From Metabacillus halosaccharovorans (GTDB lineage Bacteria > Bacillota > Bacilli > Bacillales > Bacillaceae): a stretch of DNA of 64,000 nt. The notes under the pieces are model-generated. The model was not told where the DNA came from. It did not search any database and worked only from the letters and a program-made list of their open reading frames with translations. The stretch lies in NCBI RefSeq assembly GCF_002019635.1, contig NZ_KV917371.1:1302001-1366000 (forward strand), written 5' to 3'. Position 1 is the stretch's first letter. The number at the start of each line of letters is the position of its first letter. A program made the position numbers and the translations under genes. Shown here one piece after another: positions 44,385 to 53,627 of this stretch.

Positions 44385-44393
44385 TTTAAGGTT
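44385..44393 (+). promoter_or_regulatory. Single TTTAAGGTT motif upstream of the response regulator gene
   Basis: TTTAAGGTTCAT is identical over 12 bases to the proximal half of element B. The distal half is not recognisable. It may serve autoregulation, with the interspersed repeat at 44421-44553 lying between it and the gene. A closer TATAAT-like box lies at 44612-44617. Confidence 0.45.
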
Positions 44394-44420
44394 CATATTC
44401 CTATGCATAAAAAACTATTT

Positions 44421-44553
44421 TGGTTGATTGGAGCGAAAGGTGCGAGACTCCTGTGGGAGCAGCGCTGCAGGTGAGACCCCGCAGACGCAAAGCGTCGAGG
44501 AGGCTCACCGCACGCCCCACGGAAAGGGAGCCTCCTGTAGCGGAAATCAACCA
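44421..44553 (+). repeat. GC-rich interspersed palindromic repeat, copy 2
   Basis: 133 bases bounded by a 9-base terminal inverted repeat TGGTTGATT/AATCAACCA. Inner inverted repeats include GGTGAG/CTCACC and GACGC/GCGTC. It shares ordered blocks with 11505-11632 in opposite orientation. Far higher GC than its flanks. It occupies the leader region of the two-component operon. Confidence 0.82.
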
Positions 44554-44632
44554 CTCCCTATACTTCTTATAAAGCAATAAATTTTACTACGGCTATTTTA
44601 AAAAGTAATTAATATAATAGAGGTGATCAAAA

Positions 44633-45319
44633 ATGAAATTATTAATCATAGAAGATGACAAATATCTCTCGGCAACAATTAAAGAAACAACAAAAGAAAT
44701 GTTTGAGGCAGAACAGGCTTTTGATGGAGAAGAAGGACTTTATTTAGCCGAACAGAATATCTTTGACTGCATCATATTAGACATCATGCTTCCTAATATG
44801 AATGGCTATAAAGTCCTTCAAGAACTAAGAAAGAACCAAATTAAAACGCCTGTTATTATGTTGACTGCAAAAGACGGCATTGATGATAAAATTCAAGGCT
44901 TTAAGGTAGGTGCTGATGATTACCTTGTGAAACCTTTTCACCGGGAAGAATTACTTTTACGTTTAGAGGCCATTGTCAGAAGAGCTGGTGGGGATTTAAA
45001 GGAACATGTCATTTCCTTCAAAGAGTTAAAAATGAACCTAAAAAACAAAACAGCTTATATTGGCGATGAAACTGTAAAACTAAATGGAAAACAGTTTGAT
45101 CTTCTGGAGTATTTAATCAACAACAAAAATACGATCCTCACAAAGGAACAAATTTTTGATCGAATATGGGGATTTGAATCTGATACATCGACAACTGTTG
45201 TTGAGGTTTATTGCAGTAATGTCCGGAAGTCCTTAAAAAAATTCGGTTATGATCAATACATCAAAACATTTCGTGGACTAGGCTATATGTTAATCGAGAA
45301 CGGAGAAGGCAATGTTTAA
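44633..45319 (+). CDS. OmpR-family response regulator of the VTC/DUF4956 cluster
   Basis: A 228-residue regulator. Receiver with IEDD acidic pocket, phospho-acceptor Asp in DCIILDIMLPNMNG, Thr in IMLTAKD and Lys in DDYLVKPF; winged-helix output domain from about residue 125 with VVEVYCSNVRKSLKKFG. AGAGGTGAT lies upstream. Overlaps its kinase gene by 8 bases. The likely targets are the TTTAAGGTT direct repeats before the lipoprotein gene and the VTC gene. Confidence 0.9.
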   Translation: MKLLIIEDDKYLSATIKETTKEMFEAEQAFDGEEGLYLAEQNIFDCIILDIMLPNMNGYKVLQELRKNQIKTPVIMLTAKDGIDDKIQGFKVGADDYLVKPFHREELLLRLEAIVRRAGGDLKEHVISFKELKMNLKNKTAYIGDETVKLNGKQFDLLEYLINNKNTILTKEQIFDRIWGFESDTSTTVVEVYCSNVRKSLKKFGYDQYIKTFRGLGYMLIENGEGNV

Positions 45320-46628
45320 GCAGAAGATTTTCCGAAAAGAACAGCTGAAATTTATGGTATTGAATCTTATAGCCTTTACTGTTATTTTTACAATCTTTGG
45401 CTTTATTATTTATGGACAGGTTCAAACAACCCTCTTTACCAAAACAGATGAGGAAATAAATGAGTTTAAATCGATGATACTGGAGAATCAAACATTAGGA
45501 ATGAATTCTCTAAAGCATGAAAACAAGCTTGATCGGGAACTTCCGCCTGACGAAAGAAAAAGATTTTTTCCAAATCCTCGAATCATGATGGTGAATTGGA
45601 ATGAAAATGGAGAAATCATCAACCAGGATCAAATTGGAACATCTTTATATGAAAATTATTTACAAGACTATGAATTGGATACTCAAAATTTAGATGTGAT
45701 TACAAATATAACACTTAATGACCTATATGACTTCCGATACATTGTTTTCAAAGATACAAATGAGAATGATGATGTCGAATATGTTCAACTTTTCATTAAC
45801 ACAGATGCAGAGCAAACAATCATCCATAACTTTGGAAATCTCATTATTCTTTGTTCCTCTGTCTTTGTTATTCTATCAATTTCTGCAAGTTTCGTTTTAT
45901 CAAAAAGAATGATGAAGCCTATTATTCAATCTTGGAACAAGCAAACAGAGTTTGTTGAAAATGCCTCACATGAATTGAGAACACCTTTGACGATTATTCA
46001 AAATAAATTAGAGTTATTACTCACAGAACCTCAGGAAAAAATTATGAACAAGTTTGAGAATATTGCCCTGAGTCTGTCAGAAACAAGAAGATTATCGAAA
46101 CTTACTTCTGACTTATTAACTCTAGCAAGAGCTGATTCAGCTGAAACACAGCTTGTTAAGCAAGTGATCGACGTAGATTCCTTTGTTAACAATGTTTGTA
46201 CACCTTATATTGACATTGCGGAATCACAGGACAAGCATCTTTGGTTAAAACTGAATAGCAAAATAAACATAGAAGCAGACGAACAAAGGCTTCACCAGCT
46301 TCTAGTTATTTTGCTTGATAATGCATTAAAATACACGGCAGAACAAGATAGCATTGGTGTAAAAACCTATGTTGAAGACAATAAAATCGTTCTTGAAGTG
46401 ACAGATACCGGAATTGGCATTAAAAAACAAAACATGAAATACATCTTTGATCGCTTTTACCGTGAAGATCGTGCCCGTTCCCGTGACACAGGCGGTACCG
46501 GTTTAGGGCTGTCCATTGCACACTGGATCGTGACTAAACATAATGGCACGATTACCGTTAATCAAAATCAACATAAAGGAACTGCGTTTAAAGTTAGGCT
46601 ACCTAAAAAGGAGATTACAAAACCGTAA
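45312..46628 (+). CDS. Sensor histidine kinase of the VTC/DUF4956 cluster
   Basis: A 438-residue membrane kinase. Two membrane helices (about residues 14-36 and 176-198) flank a ~140-residue extracellular sensor domain that I do not recognise. The phospho-acceptor His is in ENASHELRTPLTIIQ; the ATPase domain has LLDNALKYT, DTGIGIKKQ and GGTGLGLSIA. GGAGAAGG precedes the ATG inside the regulator gene. It probably senses an envelope signal. Confidence 0.9.
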   Translation: MFKQKIFRKEQLKFMVLNLIAFTVIFTIFGFIIYGQVQTTLFTKTDEEINEFKSMILENQTLGMNSLKHENKLDRELPPDERKRFFPNPRIMMVNWNENGEIINQDQIGTSLYENYLQDYELDTQNLDVITNITLNDLYDFRYIVFKDTNENDDVEYVQLFINTDAEQTIIHNFGNLIILCSSVFVILSISASFVLSKRMMKPIIQSWNKQTEFVENASHELRTPLTIIQNKLELLLTEPQEKIMNKFENIALSLSETRRLSKLTSDLLTLARADSAETQLVKQVIDVDSFVNNVCTPYIDIAESQDKHLWLKLNSKINIEADEQRLHQLLVILLDNALKYTAEQDSIGVKTYVEDNKIVLEVTDTGIGIKKQNMKYIFDRFYREDRARSRDTGGTGLGLSIAHWIVTKHNGTITVNQNQHKGTAFKVRLPKKEITKP

Positions 46629-46640
46629 TCTTCTTTTTTT
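46608..46640 (+). terminator. Terminator overlapping the kinase stop codon
   Basis: Arms AAGGAGATTAC and GTAATCTTCTT (one wobble) then TTTTT. It separates the two-component genes from the VTC operon, which has its own promoter. Confidence 0.8.
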
Positions 46641-46656
46641 GAATTCTTTTTAATCT

Positions 46657-46689
46657 TTTAAGGTTTGTTTAAGGTTCATCCCTAATAAT
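46657..46689 (+). promoter_or_regulatory. Shared promoter element B (VTC-DUF4956 operon)
   Basis: TTTAAGGTT (46657-46665), 2 bases, TTTAAGGTT (46668-46676), 6 bases, TAATAAT (46683-46689). Same repeat pitch and same distance to the -10 as element A on the other strand. Confidence 0.78.
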
Positions 46690-46729
46690 GTGAACACAGA
46701 AGTTGAGACAAAAAAGGAGAGAAAAAAGG

Positions 46730-47428
46730 ATGAAGGCGATGACCCTTAATGGCTCAAAGGGTAGAAGAGAATTAAAGCATGAAATGACACAGAGAGAAGT
46801 GTTTCTGCTTAGAAATAAGCTAAAACACTATATGGAGGTAGACCCTCATGCAAAGAGTGACGGGAAGTATTTTATTCGAAGTGTTTACTTCGATAACTTT
46901 GAAAATAAAGTATTAAATCAGAAAAAAGAAGGCTATTATGAGCGTGATAAATTTCGGGTAAGATTATACGATTTTAACACCTCATATCTGAATTTAGAAA
47001 AAAAGAGCAAACGAAATAACTTAACATACAAACAAAAATGTCGTATAACTTCTGATGAATATGAACAAATAAGGTTTGGAGATATAGCCTGGATGGAACA
47101 TGATTCACGGCCACTTATCCAGGAATTATATTATCAAATGAACCTTTCTCAACTAAAACCACTTACAGTCGTTGATTATGAGAGAGAAGTATTTATTTAT
47201 GAATATGGAAATGTTCGAGTTACCTTTGACGGCTCCATTCGAACAAGCTTTCGAAATAATGATGTGTTGAATCCGAACTTGGCGATGATTGACACCGATC
47301 CTGATATTGTTGTGCTCGAAGTAAAGTATGATGAATTTTTACCATTAGTTATTAAGCAACTATTACAAGTCAACAATTTAAGAGCAGGTGCTTACTCTAA
47401 ATATCAAATTAGTCGAATGTATGGATAA
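46730..47428 (+). CDS. VTC-domain (polyphosphate polymerase-like) protein
   Basis: A 232-residue soluble protein consisting only of the VTC catalytic domain, a triphosphate-tunnel fold. Tunnel-type basic and acidic residues are in place: K16 (ELKHE), R50 (FIRSVYFD), R76 and R78 (FRVRLYD), E90 and K92 (LEKKSK), Y150 and R152 (DYEREVF), R163, E197 (VLEVKY, metal) and S223/K224 (YSKYQ). In yeast Vtc4 this fold makes polyphosphate from ATP. No SPX or membrane part is present; the DUF4956 gene 54 bases downstream may supply the membrane part. ATG 46730 follows AAGGAG by 10 bases. Confidence 0.85.
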   Translation: MKAMTLNGSKGRRELKHEMTQREVFLLRNKLKHYMEVDPHAKSDGKYFIRSVYFDNFENKVLNQKKEGYYERDKFRVRLYDFNTSYLNLEKKSKRNNLTYKQKCRITSDEYEQIRFGDIAWMEHDSRPLIQELYYQMNLSQLKPLTVVDYEREVFIYEYGNVRVTFDGSIRTSFRNNDVLNPNLAMIDTDPDIVVLEVKYDEFLPLVIKQLLQVNNLRAGAYSKYQISRMYG

Positions 47429-47482
47429 GCACAGGCAATGAGTAATCGAATAAACGGAATAGAATTTTAGGAGGAAAAAAGA

Positions 47483-48166
47483 ATGGAAAATGTATCTTTT
47501 AATGATATTTTCAAATCAAGTATTTTAGAAAAAACAAGCAGTTTTTCAATTGTAGATTCCCTTATCGGGTTATTAGTAGCTTTTTTTGTAGGATTGTTTA
47601 TCTACTTTGTATATAAGAAAACTTTTTCAGGTGTTATTTACTCACACACCTTTAATATTTCTCTTATCATCATGTCGATGGCAACAGCTTTAATCATTAT
47701 GGGGATTTCTTCAAATGTCCTGTTATCACTCGGTATGGTTGGTGCATTATCAATTGTTCGTTTCCGTACACCGATTAAAGATCCGATGGATATCGTCTAT
47801 ATTTTCTGGGCTATCGTTTCAGGTATCTTATGTGGAGCAGGATTTATCCCTCTAGTTGTGATTGGTTCTATCCTAATTGGAGCTGTGCTGATCGTTTTTA
47901 TTAACAAAATTAAAATTGAAAATCCTTATTTATTAATTGTGAAATATAGTGACCTAAATGTTGAAAATTCAATCGAACATGTTGTATCTGAGAGCTCTAG
48001 AAAATATTCAGTAAAATCTAAATCTGTCATGCCTGGCCATGACTATGAAGTCACATATGAAATTCGTGTTAAAGACGAAGATTTAGGATTTATCAATAAT
48101 ATATCTGATATGGATGCAGTAAAATCAGCTGTTATGTTAAGCTATGACGGTAATTTTACAGCTTAA
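47483..48166 (+). CDS. DUF4956 membrane protein, partner of VTC protein
   Basis: A 227-residue protein with about four membrane segments in residues 24-140, then a soluble ~85-residue C-terminal domain. The highly conserved loop LSLGMVGALSIVRFRTPIKDPMDIVYIFW (about residues 82-110) carries charged residues between helices. DUF4956 genes commonly neighbour VTC-domain genes in bacteria. A role in moving or anchoring the polymer is inference. AGGAGG lies upstream, 54 bases after the VTC gene. Confidence 0.85.
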   Translation: MENVSFNDIFKSSILEKTSSFSIVDSLIGLLVAFFVGLFIYFVYKKTFSGVIYSHTFNISLIIMSMATALIIMGISSNVLLSLGMVGALSIVRFRTPIKDPMDIVYIFWAIVSGILCGAGFIPLVVIGSILIGAVLIVFINKIKIENPYLLIVKYSDLNVENSIEHVVSESSRKYSVKSKSVMPGHDYEVTYEIRVKDEDLGFINNISDMDAVKSAVMLSYDGNFTA

Positions 48167-48207
48167 GTGATCCCTTAATTAGTTTGTCTAATGAAAAATT
48201 AGTAATG

Positions 48208-48250
48208 GCTGACTTAATGTTATGTGATCCTCATTAAGTCAGCTTTTTTT
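48208..48250 (+). terminator. Terminator of the VTC-DUF4956 operon
   Basis: Perfect 12-base stem GCTGACTTAATG/CATTAAGTCAGC followed by TTTTTTTG. Confidence 0.92.
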
Positions 48251-48385
48251 GTATCGTACATAGTCTAATGTCATGGATTCATAACATGATTTATACCCTA
48301 TTATCTCTTTCGGTATATGCTAACATAACTAGGTTTTTGATAGATTGAAAGAAGGAATATAGGCATTTCTATTCATTATTCTACC

Positions 48386-48411
48386 AGAATAATTTATTCT
48401 AAAATTATTCT
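48386..48411 (+). promoter_or_regulatory. Inverted repeats upstream of the nucleotidase gene
   Basis: AGAATAA-T-TTATTCT (48386-48400) is a perfect 7-1-7 palindrome, and AGAATAATTT/AAATTATTCT (48386-48395, 48402-48411) is a second nested inverted repeat. The 7-1-7 form is that of Fur-family operators, but the sequence fits neither the Fur nor the PerR consensus well. Confidence 0.4.
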
Positions 48412-48463
48412 GCTATATTTAAGATGAGAGACTTTAGGAAACTCATATTAAATTAAAGGATGG

Positions 48464-51400
48464 ATGGATCGAATGAAATGGCAAAGCAATCTAAAAAGTC
48501 TGAAGATTTTGTCTAGCACACTTGCAATTAGCCTGTTATCAGCACCTTTTATGGCGAATGTTGTTCATGCAGCAAAGCCAGCTACCTCCAAGGTTCAATC
48601 ACAAGTTGAACTCCGGATTATGGAAACAACAGACATTCATACTAATCTACTAAGCTTTGATTATTACAAAAATGACCAAGCTCCTAAAGTCGGATTAACC
48701 AAAACGGCTAGCTTAGTGAAGCAAGCCCGATCAGAAGTAGATAACTCCATATTAGTAGATAATGGTGATCTCATTCAAGGAACTCCATTAGGCACATACA
48801 AAGCAAAGATTGACCCACTTGAAGATGGAGAGGTACATCCAGCCATTGAAGCAATGAACATCATGGACTATGACATGGCAACACTCGGAAATCATGAGTT
48901 TAACTATGGATTAGACTATTTAGATGAAGTCTATGATGATGCAAGCTTTCCTGTTATTAACTCAAACGTATATGTAGATGATCATGACGATGATTCTACA
49001 AATGATAAAAATAAGTATACCCCATATAAAGTCGTAAACAAAAAAGTGACAGATGCATCTGGAAAAACAAAGGTCATTAAAATTGGTTATATCGGCTTTG
49101 TTCCACCACAAATTAACGAATGGGATAAAGCACACTTAGATGGTAAAGTAATCACCAAAAACATCGTTGAAAGTGCTGAAAAATATGTTCCTCAAATGCA
49201 AGAAGAAGGAGCAGATGTAATTATTGCATTAGCACATTCAGGCTTCAGCAGTAATGAAGAAAACACTGAGGATACAGTATATGCCTTAAGTAAGGTGCCT
49301 GGTATTGATGCAATCACTTTTTCACACACTCACAAAACATTCCCTGCTAAGGATGTTGCCAGCTTAGACGCACTCTTTAAAGATGCTAATGGACAACCTC
49401 TGCCCGGAGTTGATAATGAAAAAGGAACAATTAATGGAGTTGCAGCGGTTCAAGCAGGATATGGCGGTGGTTCTCTTGGAATTATCGATCTTACCCTTCA
49501 AAAGGTAAAAGGTAAATGGGACGTTTCCAGCTCTCAATCTTCTACAAGATCTGCTGAAAAAACTGAAGCCGATCAAGACATCGTAAATGCGGTAAATGAT
49601 GTTCATGAAAAAACAATTGAGTATGTAAATACACCTATTGGAACTACGACAGATGATATTTATAGCTACTTTGCGTTAGTTCAGGATGATCCATCTATCC
49701 AAGTTGTGACGAATGCTCAAAAATGGTACGTAGAAAATTATATTGAACTAAACAAGCCAGAATTAAAAGACCTTCCAATCCTATCAGTTGGTGCACCTTT
49801 TAAGGCGGGCCGCAATGGTGTGGAAGAGTATACTGAAATAAAAAAAGGTGATTTAACAATTCGCAGTGCTGGTGACCTATACCTTTACGACAATACGTTA
49901 AAAGCAGTAAAAGTAAAAGGCTCTATTGTAAAAGAATGGATTGAAATGTCAGCAGGTAAATTTAATACAATTGACCCTAATAAAACAGCTGAACAGGAGT
50001 TATTAGATCCTTCATTCCCAGTTTATAATTTTGATGTCATTGATGGTGTTGAATACCAAATTGATGTCACAAAACCTGCTCGCTATGATAAAAATGGAAC
50101 ACTTATTCATCCTGATTCCAATCGTGTTGTGAATTTAGAATATAATGGTGAATCAATTGATCCAGAGCAAGAATTTATTGTTGTCACGAATAACTATCGT
50201 GCTGGTGGCGGCGGAAACTTCCCAGGCCTAAAAAATAGTGAATTAGTTGTTGATTCTGCCGATGAAAATCGTCAAATTCTAATGGATTATATTTCAGAAC
50301 TAAAAGAAGTAACACCAACTGCTGATAATAACTGGTCTATTGCCCCAATATCAGGTGATGTGAACGTTACCTTCAAAACCTCGCCAAAGGCAGAGCAATA
50401 TATCACAGAAGGTAGTCCATTCTCATATACTGAAAAAACAGATGCTAATGGTTTTGGAATCTTTACCTTTAACCTTAATCGCGGAGTGAACATTCAGCTT
50501 TTAGGCCTAAATGATTTACATGGACAGTTAGATACTGTTACAAATGTAGGTGATTCTAAAGCAGGACGAATTGAATACACAGCCGCAGCATTAAAACAAG
50601 AAGAAGCAACAAACCCAAACACTCTTATGGTTCATGCAGGTGATATGATTGGCGGTAGCCCTCTCGTTTCTGCTCTCTTTCAAGATGAGCCAACAGTTGA
50701 AGTATTAGAGGAGATTGGATTTGATGCCGGAACTTTTGGAAACCATGAGTTTGATGAAGGTATTGATGAACTAAAAAGAATGATGGATGGCGGAGATCAT
50801 CCAAACGGTACTCCAGGCTATGACGGAATGAATTTTCCTCTTGTTGCAGCAAATGCCTACGACACAAGTGATGGAAATTTAATTACTGATCCTTATACAG
50901 TATTGGAAACAGGTGGTCAAAAAATTGGGGTTATTGGTGTTGTTACACAAGAAACTCCGTCTATGATCGTAAGAAAAGGTAACGAAACACTGCACATTAC
51001 AGAAGAGGTTGACGCTATTAATAAATATACACTCGAGCTAAAAGAACAAGGTGTTGAAGCAATAGTGGTTTTAGCCCATAATCCTGCTACACAAACGGGA
51101 TATACAGATTCCTTTGACGCAAGTAGAATTGCTGAACAAATCAATGATGAAGTAGACGTGATTTTCGCCGCTCATAATCATGTGAAGGTTAATAGATTAG
51201 TAGATAATAAATTGATTGTACAAGCTTATTCTTATGGATCTGCCTTTTCAGATGTTGACTTAGAAATTGATCCATTTACAGGTGATATTTTTAGTAAGAC
51301 AGCTGAGATTAAAACTGTTTACCAAGACAAATTCAACCCAGATCCAGAAGTAGCTGAGATTATGAAGAAGTATTCTGAAAAGGTAGAGCCAATTAAAGCT

Positions 51401-51979
51401 GAAGTTGTGGGAAAATTAACAGCAACTCTTGAAAAGGGCTATCCAACAACAAATGAAATGAGTGACCTCCCTTTAGGTAATCTAATTGCAGATGGAATGA
51501 AAGCTGCTATGAAATCAGATTTTGCTTTAATGAATGGTGGCGGTGTAAGATCTCCCCTTGAAGCTGGTGATGTTACATTCGGTGATTTATTTGCCGTTCA
51601 GCCATTTGGGAATGTTTTAAATAAAGTAAACTTAAGTGGTGCAGATTTAGAAGTTATCCTTAATGAACAGATTACATCAAGAGGGCTTGATTATCATATT
51701 TCCGGCTTTTCATACACGTACACATATGATGATTCAACAAAATCCGGAAAAGTCGTGGATATCTTCCTACCAGATGGAAGCAAGATTGATCCAGCAAAAG
51801 AATATTCAGTTGTGGTAAATAACTATATGTATGGAAACATTAGCACAAGTATTGGAAAGCTTTCTACAGACATGGAAGTAGGTCCGGTTGATCTGGATGC
51901 TACTGTTGAATACGTTAAAACTTTACCTTCACCATTTGATTATCATTCTGAAGGACGAATTAAAAGAGTTAATCTATGA
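48464..51979 (+). CDS. Secreted two-module nucleotide phosphoesterase (YfkN/CpdB-like)
   Basis: A 1171-residue exported protein with a signal peptide ending near VVHAA (residue 37). Module 1 (about 48-620): metallophosphatase with TTDIHTNL, VDNGDLIQGTPLG, TLGNHEFNYG and FSHTHKTFP, then a 5'-nucleotidase C-terminal domain of the 2',3'-cyclic phosphodiesterase type (GAPFKAGRNG). Module 2 (about 675-1170): NDLHGQL, HAGDMIGGSPLV, TFGNHEFDEG, FAAHNHVKV, then 5'-nucleotidase C-terminal MNGGGVRSPL. B. subtilis YfkN is ~1460 residues and wall-anchored; this one has no LPxTG tail. ATG 48473 is an alternative start. Confidence 0.88.
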   Translation: MDRMKWQSNLKSLKILSSTLAISLLSAPFMANVVHAAKPATSKVQSQVELRIMETTDIHTNLLSFDYYKNDQAPKVGLTKTASLVKQARSEVDNSILVDNGDLIQGTPLGTYKAKIDPLEDGEVHPAIEAMNIMDYDMATLGNHEFNYGLDYLDEVYDDASFPVINSNVYVDDHDDDSTNDKNKYTPYKVVNKKVTDASGKTKVIKIGYIGFVPPQINEWDKAHLDGKVITKNIVESAEKYVPQMQEEGADVIIALAHSGFSSNEENTEDTVYALSKVPGIDAITFSHTHKTFPAKDVASLDALFKDANGQPLPGVDNEKGTINGVAAVQAGYGGGSLGIIDLTLQKVKGKWDVSSSQSSTRSAEKTEADQDIVNAVNDVHEKTIEYVNTPIGTTTDDIYSYFALVQDDPSIQVVTNAQKWYVENYIELNKPELKDLPILSVGAPFKAGRNGVEEYTEIKKGDLTIRSAGDLYLYDNTLKAVKVKGSIVKEWIEMSAGKFNTIDPNKTAEQELLDPSFPVYNFDVIDGVEYQIDVTKPARYDKNGTLIHPDSNRVVNLEYNGESIDPEQEFIVVTNNYRAGGGGNFPGLKNSELVVDSADENRQILMDYISELKEVTPTADNNWSIAPISGDVNVTFKTSPKAEQYITEGSPFSYTEKTDANGFGIFTFNLNRGVNIQLLGLNDLHGQLDTVTNVGDSKAGRIEYTAAALKQEEATNPNTLMVHAGDMIGGSPLVSALFQDEPTVEVLEEIGFDAGTFGNHEFDEGIDELKRMMDGGDHPNGTPGYDGMNFPLVAANAYDTSDGNLITDPYTVLETGGQKIGVIGVVTQETPSMIVRKGNETLHITEEVDAINKYTLELKEQGVEAIVVLAHNPATQTGYTDSFDASRIAEQINDEVDVIFAAHNHVKVNRLVDNKLIVQAYSYGSAFSDVDLEIDPFTGDIFSKTAEIKTVYQDKFNPDPEVAEIMKKYSEKVEPIKAEVVGKLTATLEKGYPTTNEMSDLPLGNLIADGMKAAMKSDFALMNGGGVRSPLEAGDVTFGDLFAVQPFGNVLNKVNLSGADLEVILNEQITSRGLDYHISGFSYTYTYDDSTKSGKVVDIFLPDGSKIDPAKEYSVVVNNYMYGNISTSIGKLSTDMEVGPVDLDATVEYVKTLPSPFDYHSEGRIKRVNL

Positions 51980-51982
51980 TGT

Positions 51983-52012
51983 TAAGGCCTGTTTCAGTAG
52001 AGACAGGCCTTA
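51983..52012. terminator. Bidirectional terminator, nucleotidase / ldh
   Basis: Perfect 10-base stem TAAGGCCTGT/ACAGGCCTTA between convergent genes; T-runs are weak on both sides. Confidence 0.65.
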
Positions 52013-52019
52013 GCTTGTT

Positions 52020-52964
<945 letters not shown>

Positions 52965-53096
52965 CTAGTGTAAATCACTTTTATATTTACATTATTATCC
53001 TTACAGCATATAGAATAACCTGTTTTACACATATATCCCAATAATTATGAAACTATTTTCCTGTATATCTCGTATATGTTATGGAGGTGAAGATCA

Positions 53097-53627
53097 TTGT
53101 ATATCAATATTAATGAGCCGAAAAGAGAGATCTCTCCTGAAGCTGTCAAGGTGTGGAGAATGTCTAATACAATCGGTCATATCATTGCACTAGTTATCAT
53201 CGCCATTCTATACATTTGCTCTGAGCGATTTGATTGGTATAACTGGGTTAGTATTGTTCTTTATTGTTTAGGCGGGCTTGCTATTTTATCAGGTATTTAT
53301 TCCATTTTGATTGAACCTGTCTATCTACAACGAACCTGGCGTTATGAAATTGATCAAGAGTTTATTCAGCTAAAACATGGAAGATGGAACCAGCAACATA
53401 TATTAATTCCTATGGAAAAAGTAGAATATGTGCGCACAGAACAAGGTCCAATTATGCGTCGACATAAGCTATACAACATCGAGGTTGGTACAACAACTTC
53501 TAATCATGTTATCCCTGCCATTCCCGCAGAAGAGGCAAATCTATTAAAGGCACAAATTGCTACTTTTGCAAAAATAAAAGAGCCAGAGAATGGTGAAGGA
53601 GAAAAAGAACATGCAACCAACAACTAA
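53097..53627 (+). CDS. ydbS: Bacterial PH domain membrane protein YdbS
   Basis: A 176-residue protein with two membrane helices (about residues 25-75) followed by one bacterial PH domain (bPH2) with RYEIDQEFIQLKHGRWNQQHILIPMEKVEYVRTEQGP split over its strands. The start is TTG (53097), with GGAGGTGAAG 4 bases upstream. The pair ydbS-ydbT is conserved in Bacillus, and YdbS/YdbT have been linked to resistance against the peptide amylocyclicin. Overlaps ydbT by 17 bases. Confidence 0.85.
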   Translation: MYININEPKREISPEAVKVWRMSNTIGHIIALVIIAILYICSERFDWYNWVSIVLYCLGGLAILSGIYSILIEPVYLQRTWRYEIDQEFIQLKHGRWNQQHILIPMEKVEYVRTEQGPIMRRHKLYNIEVGTTTSNHVIPAIPAEEANLLKAQIATFAKIKEPENGEGEKEHATNN

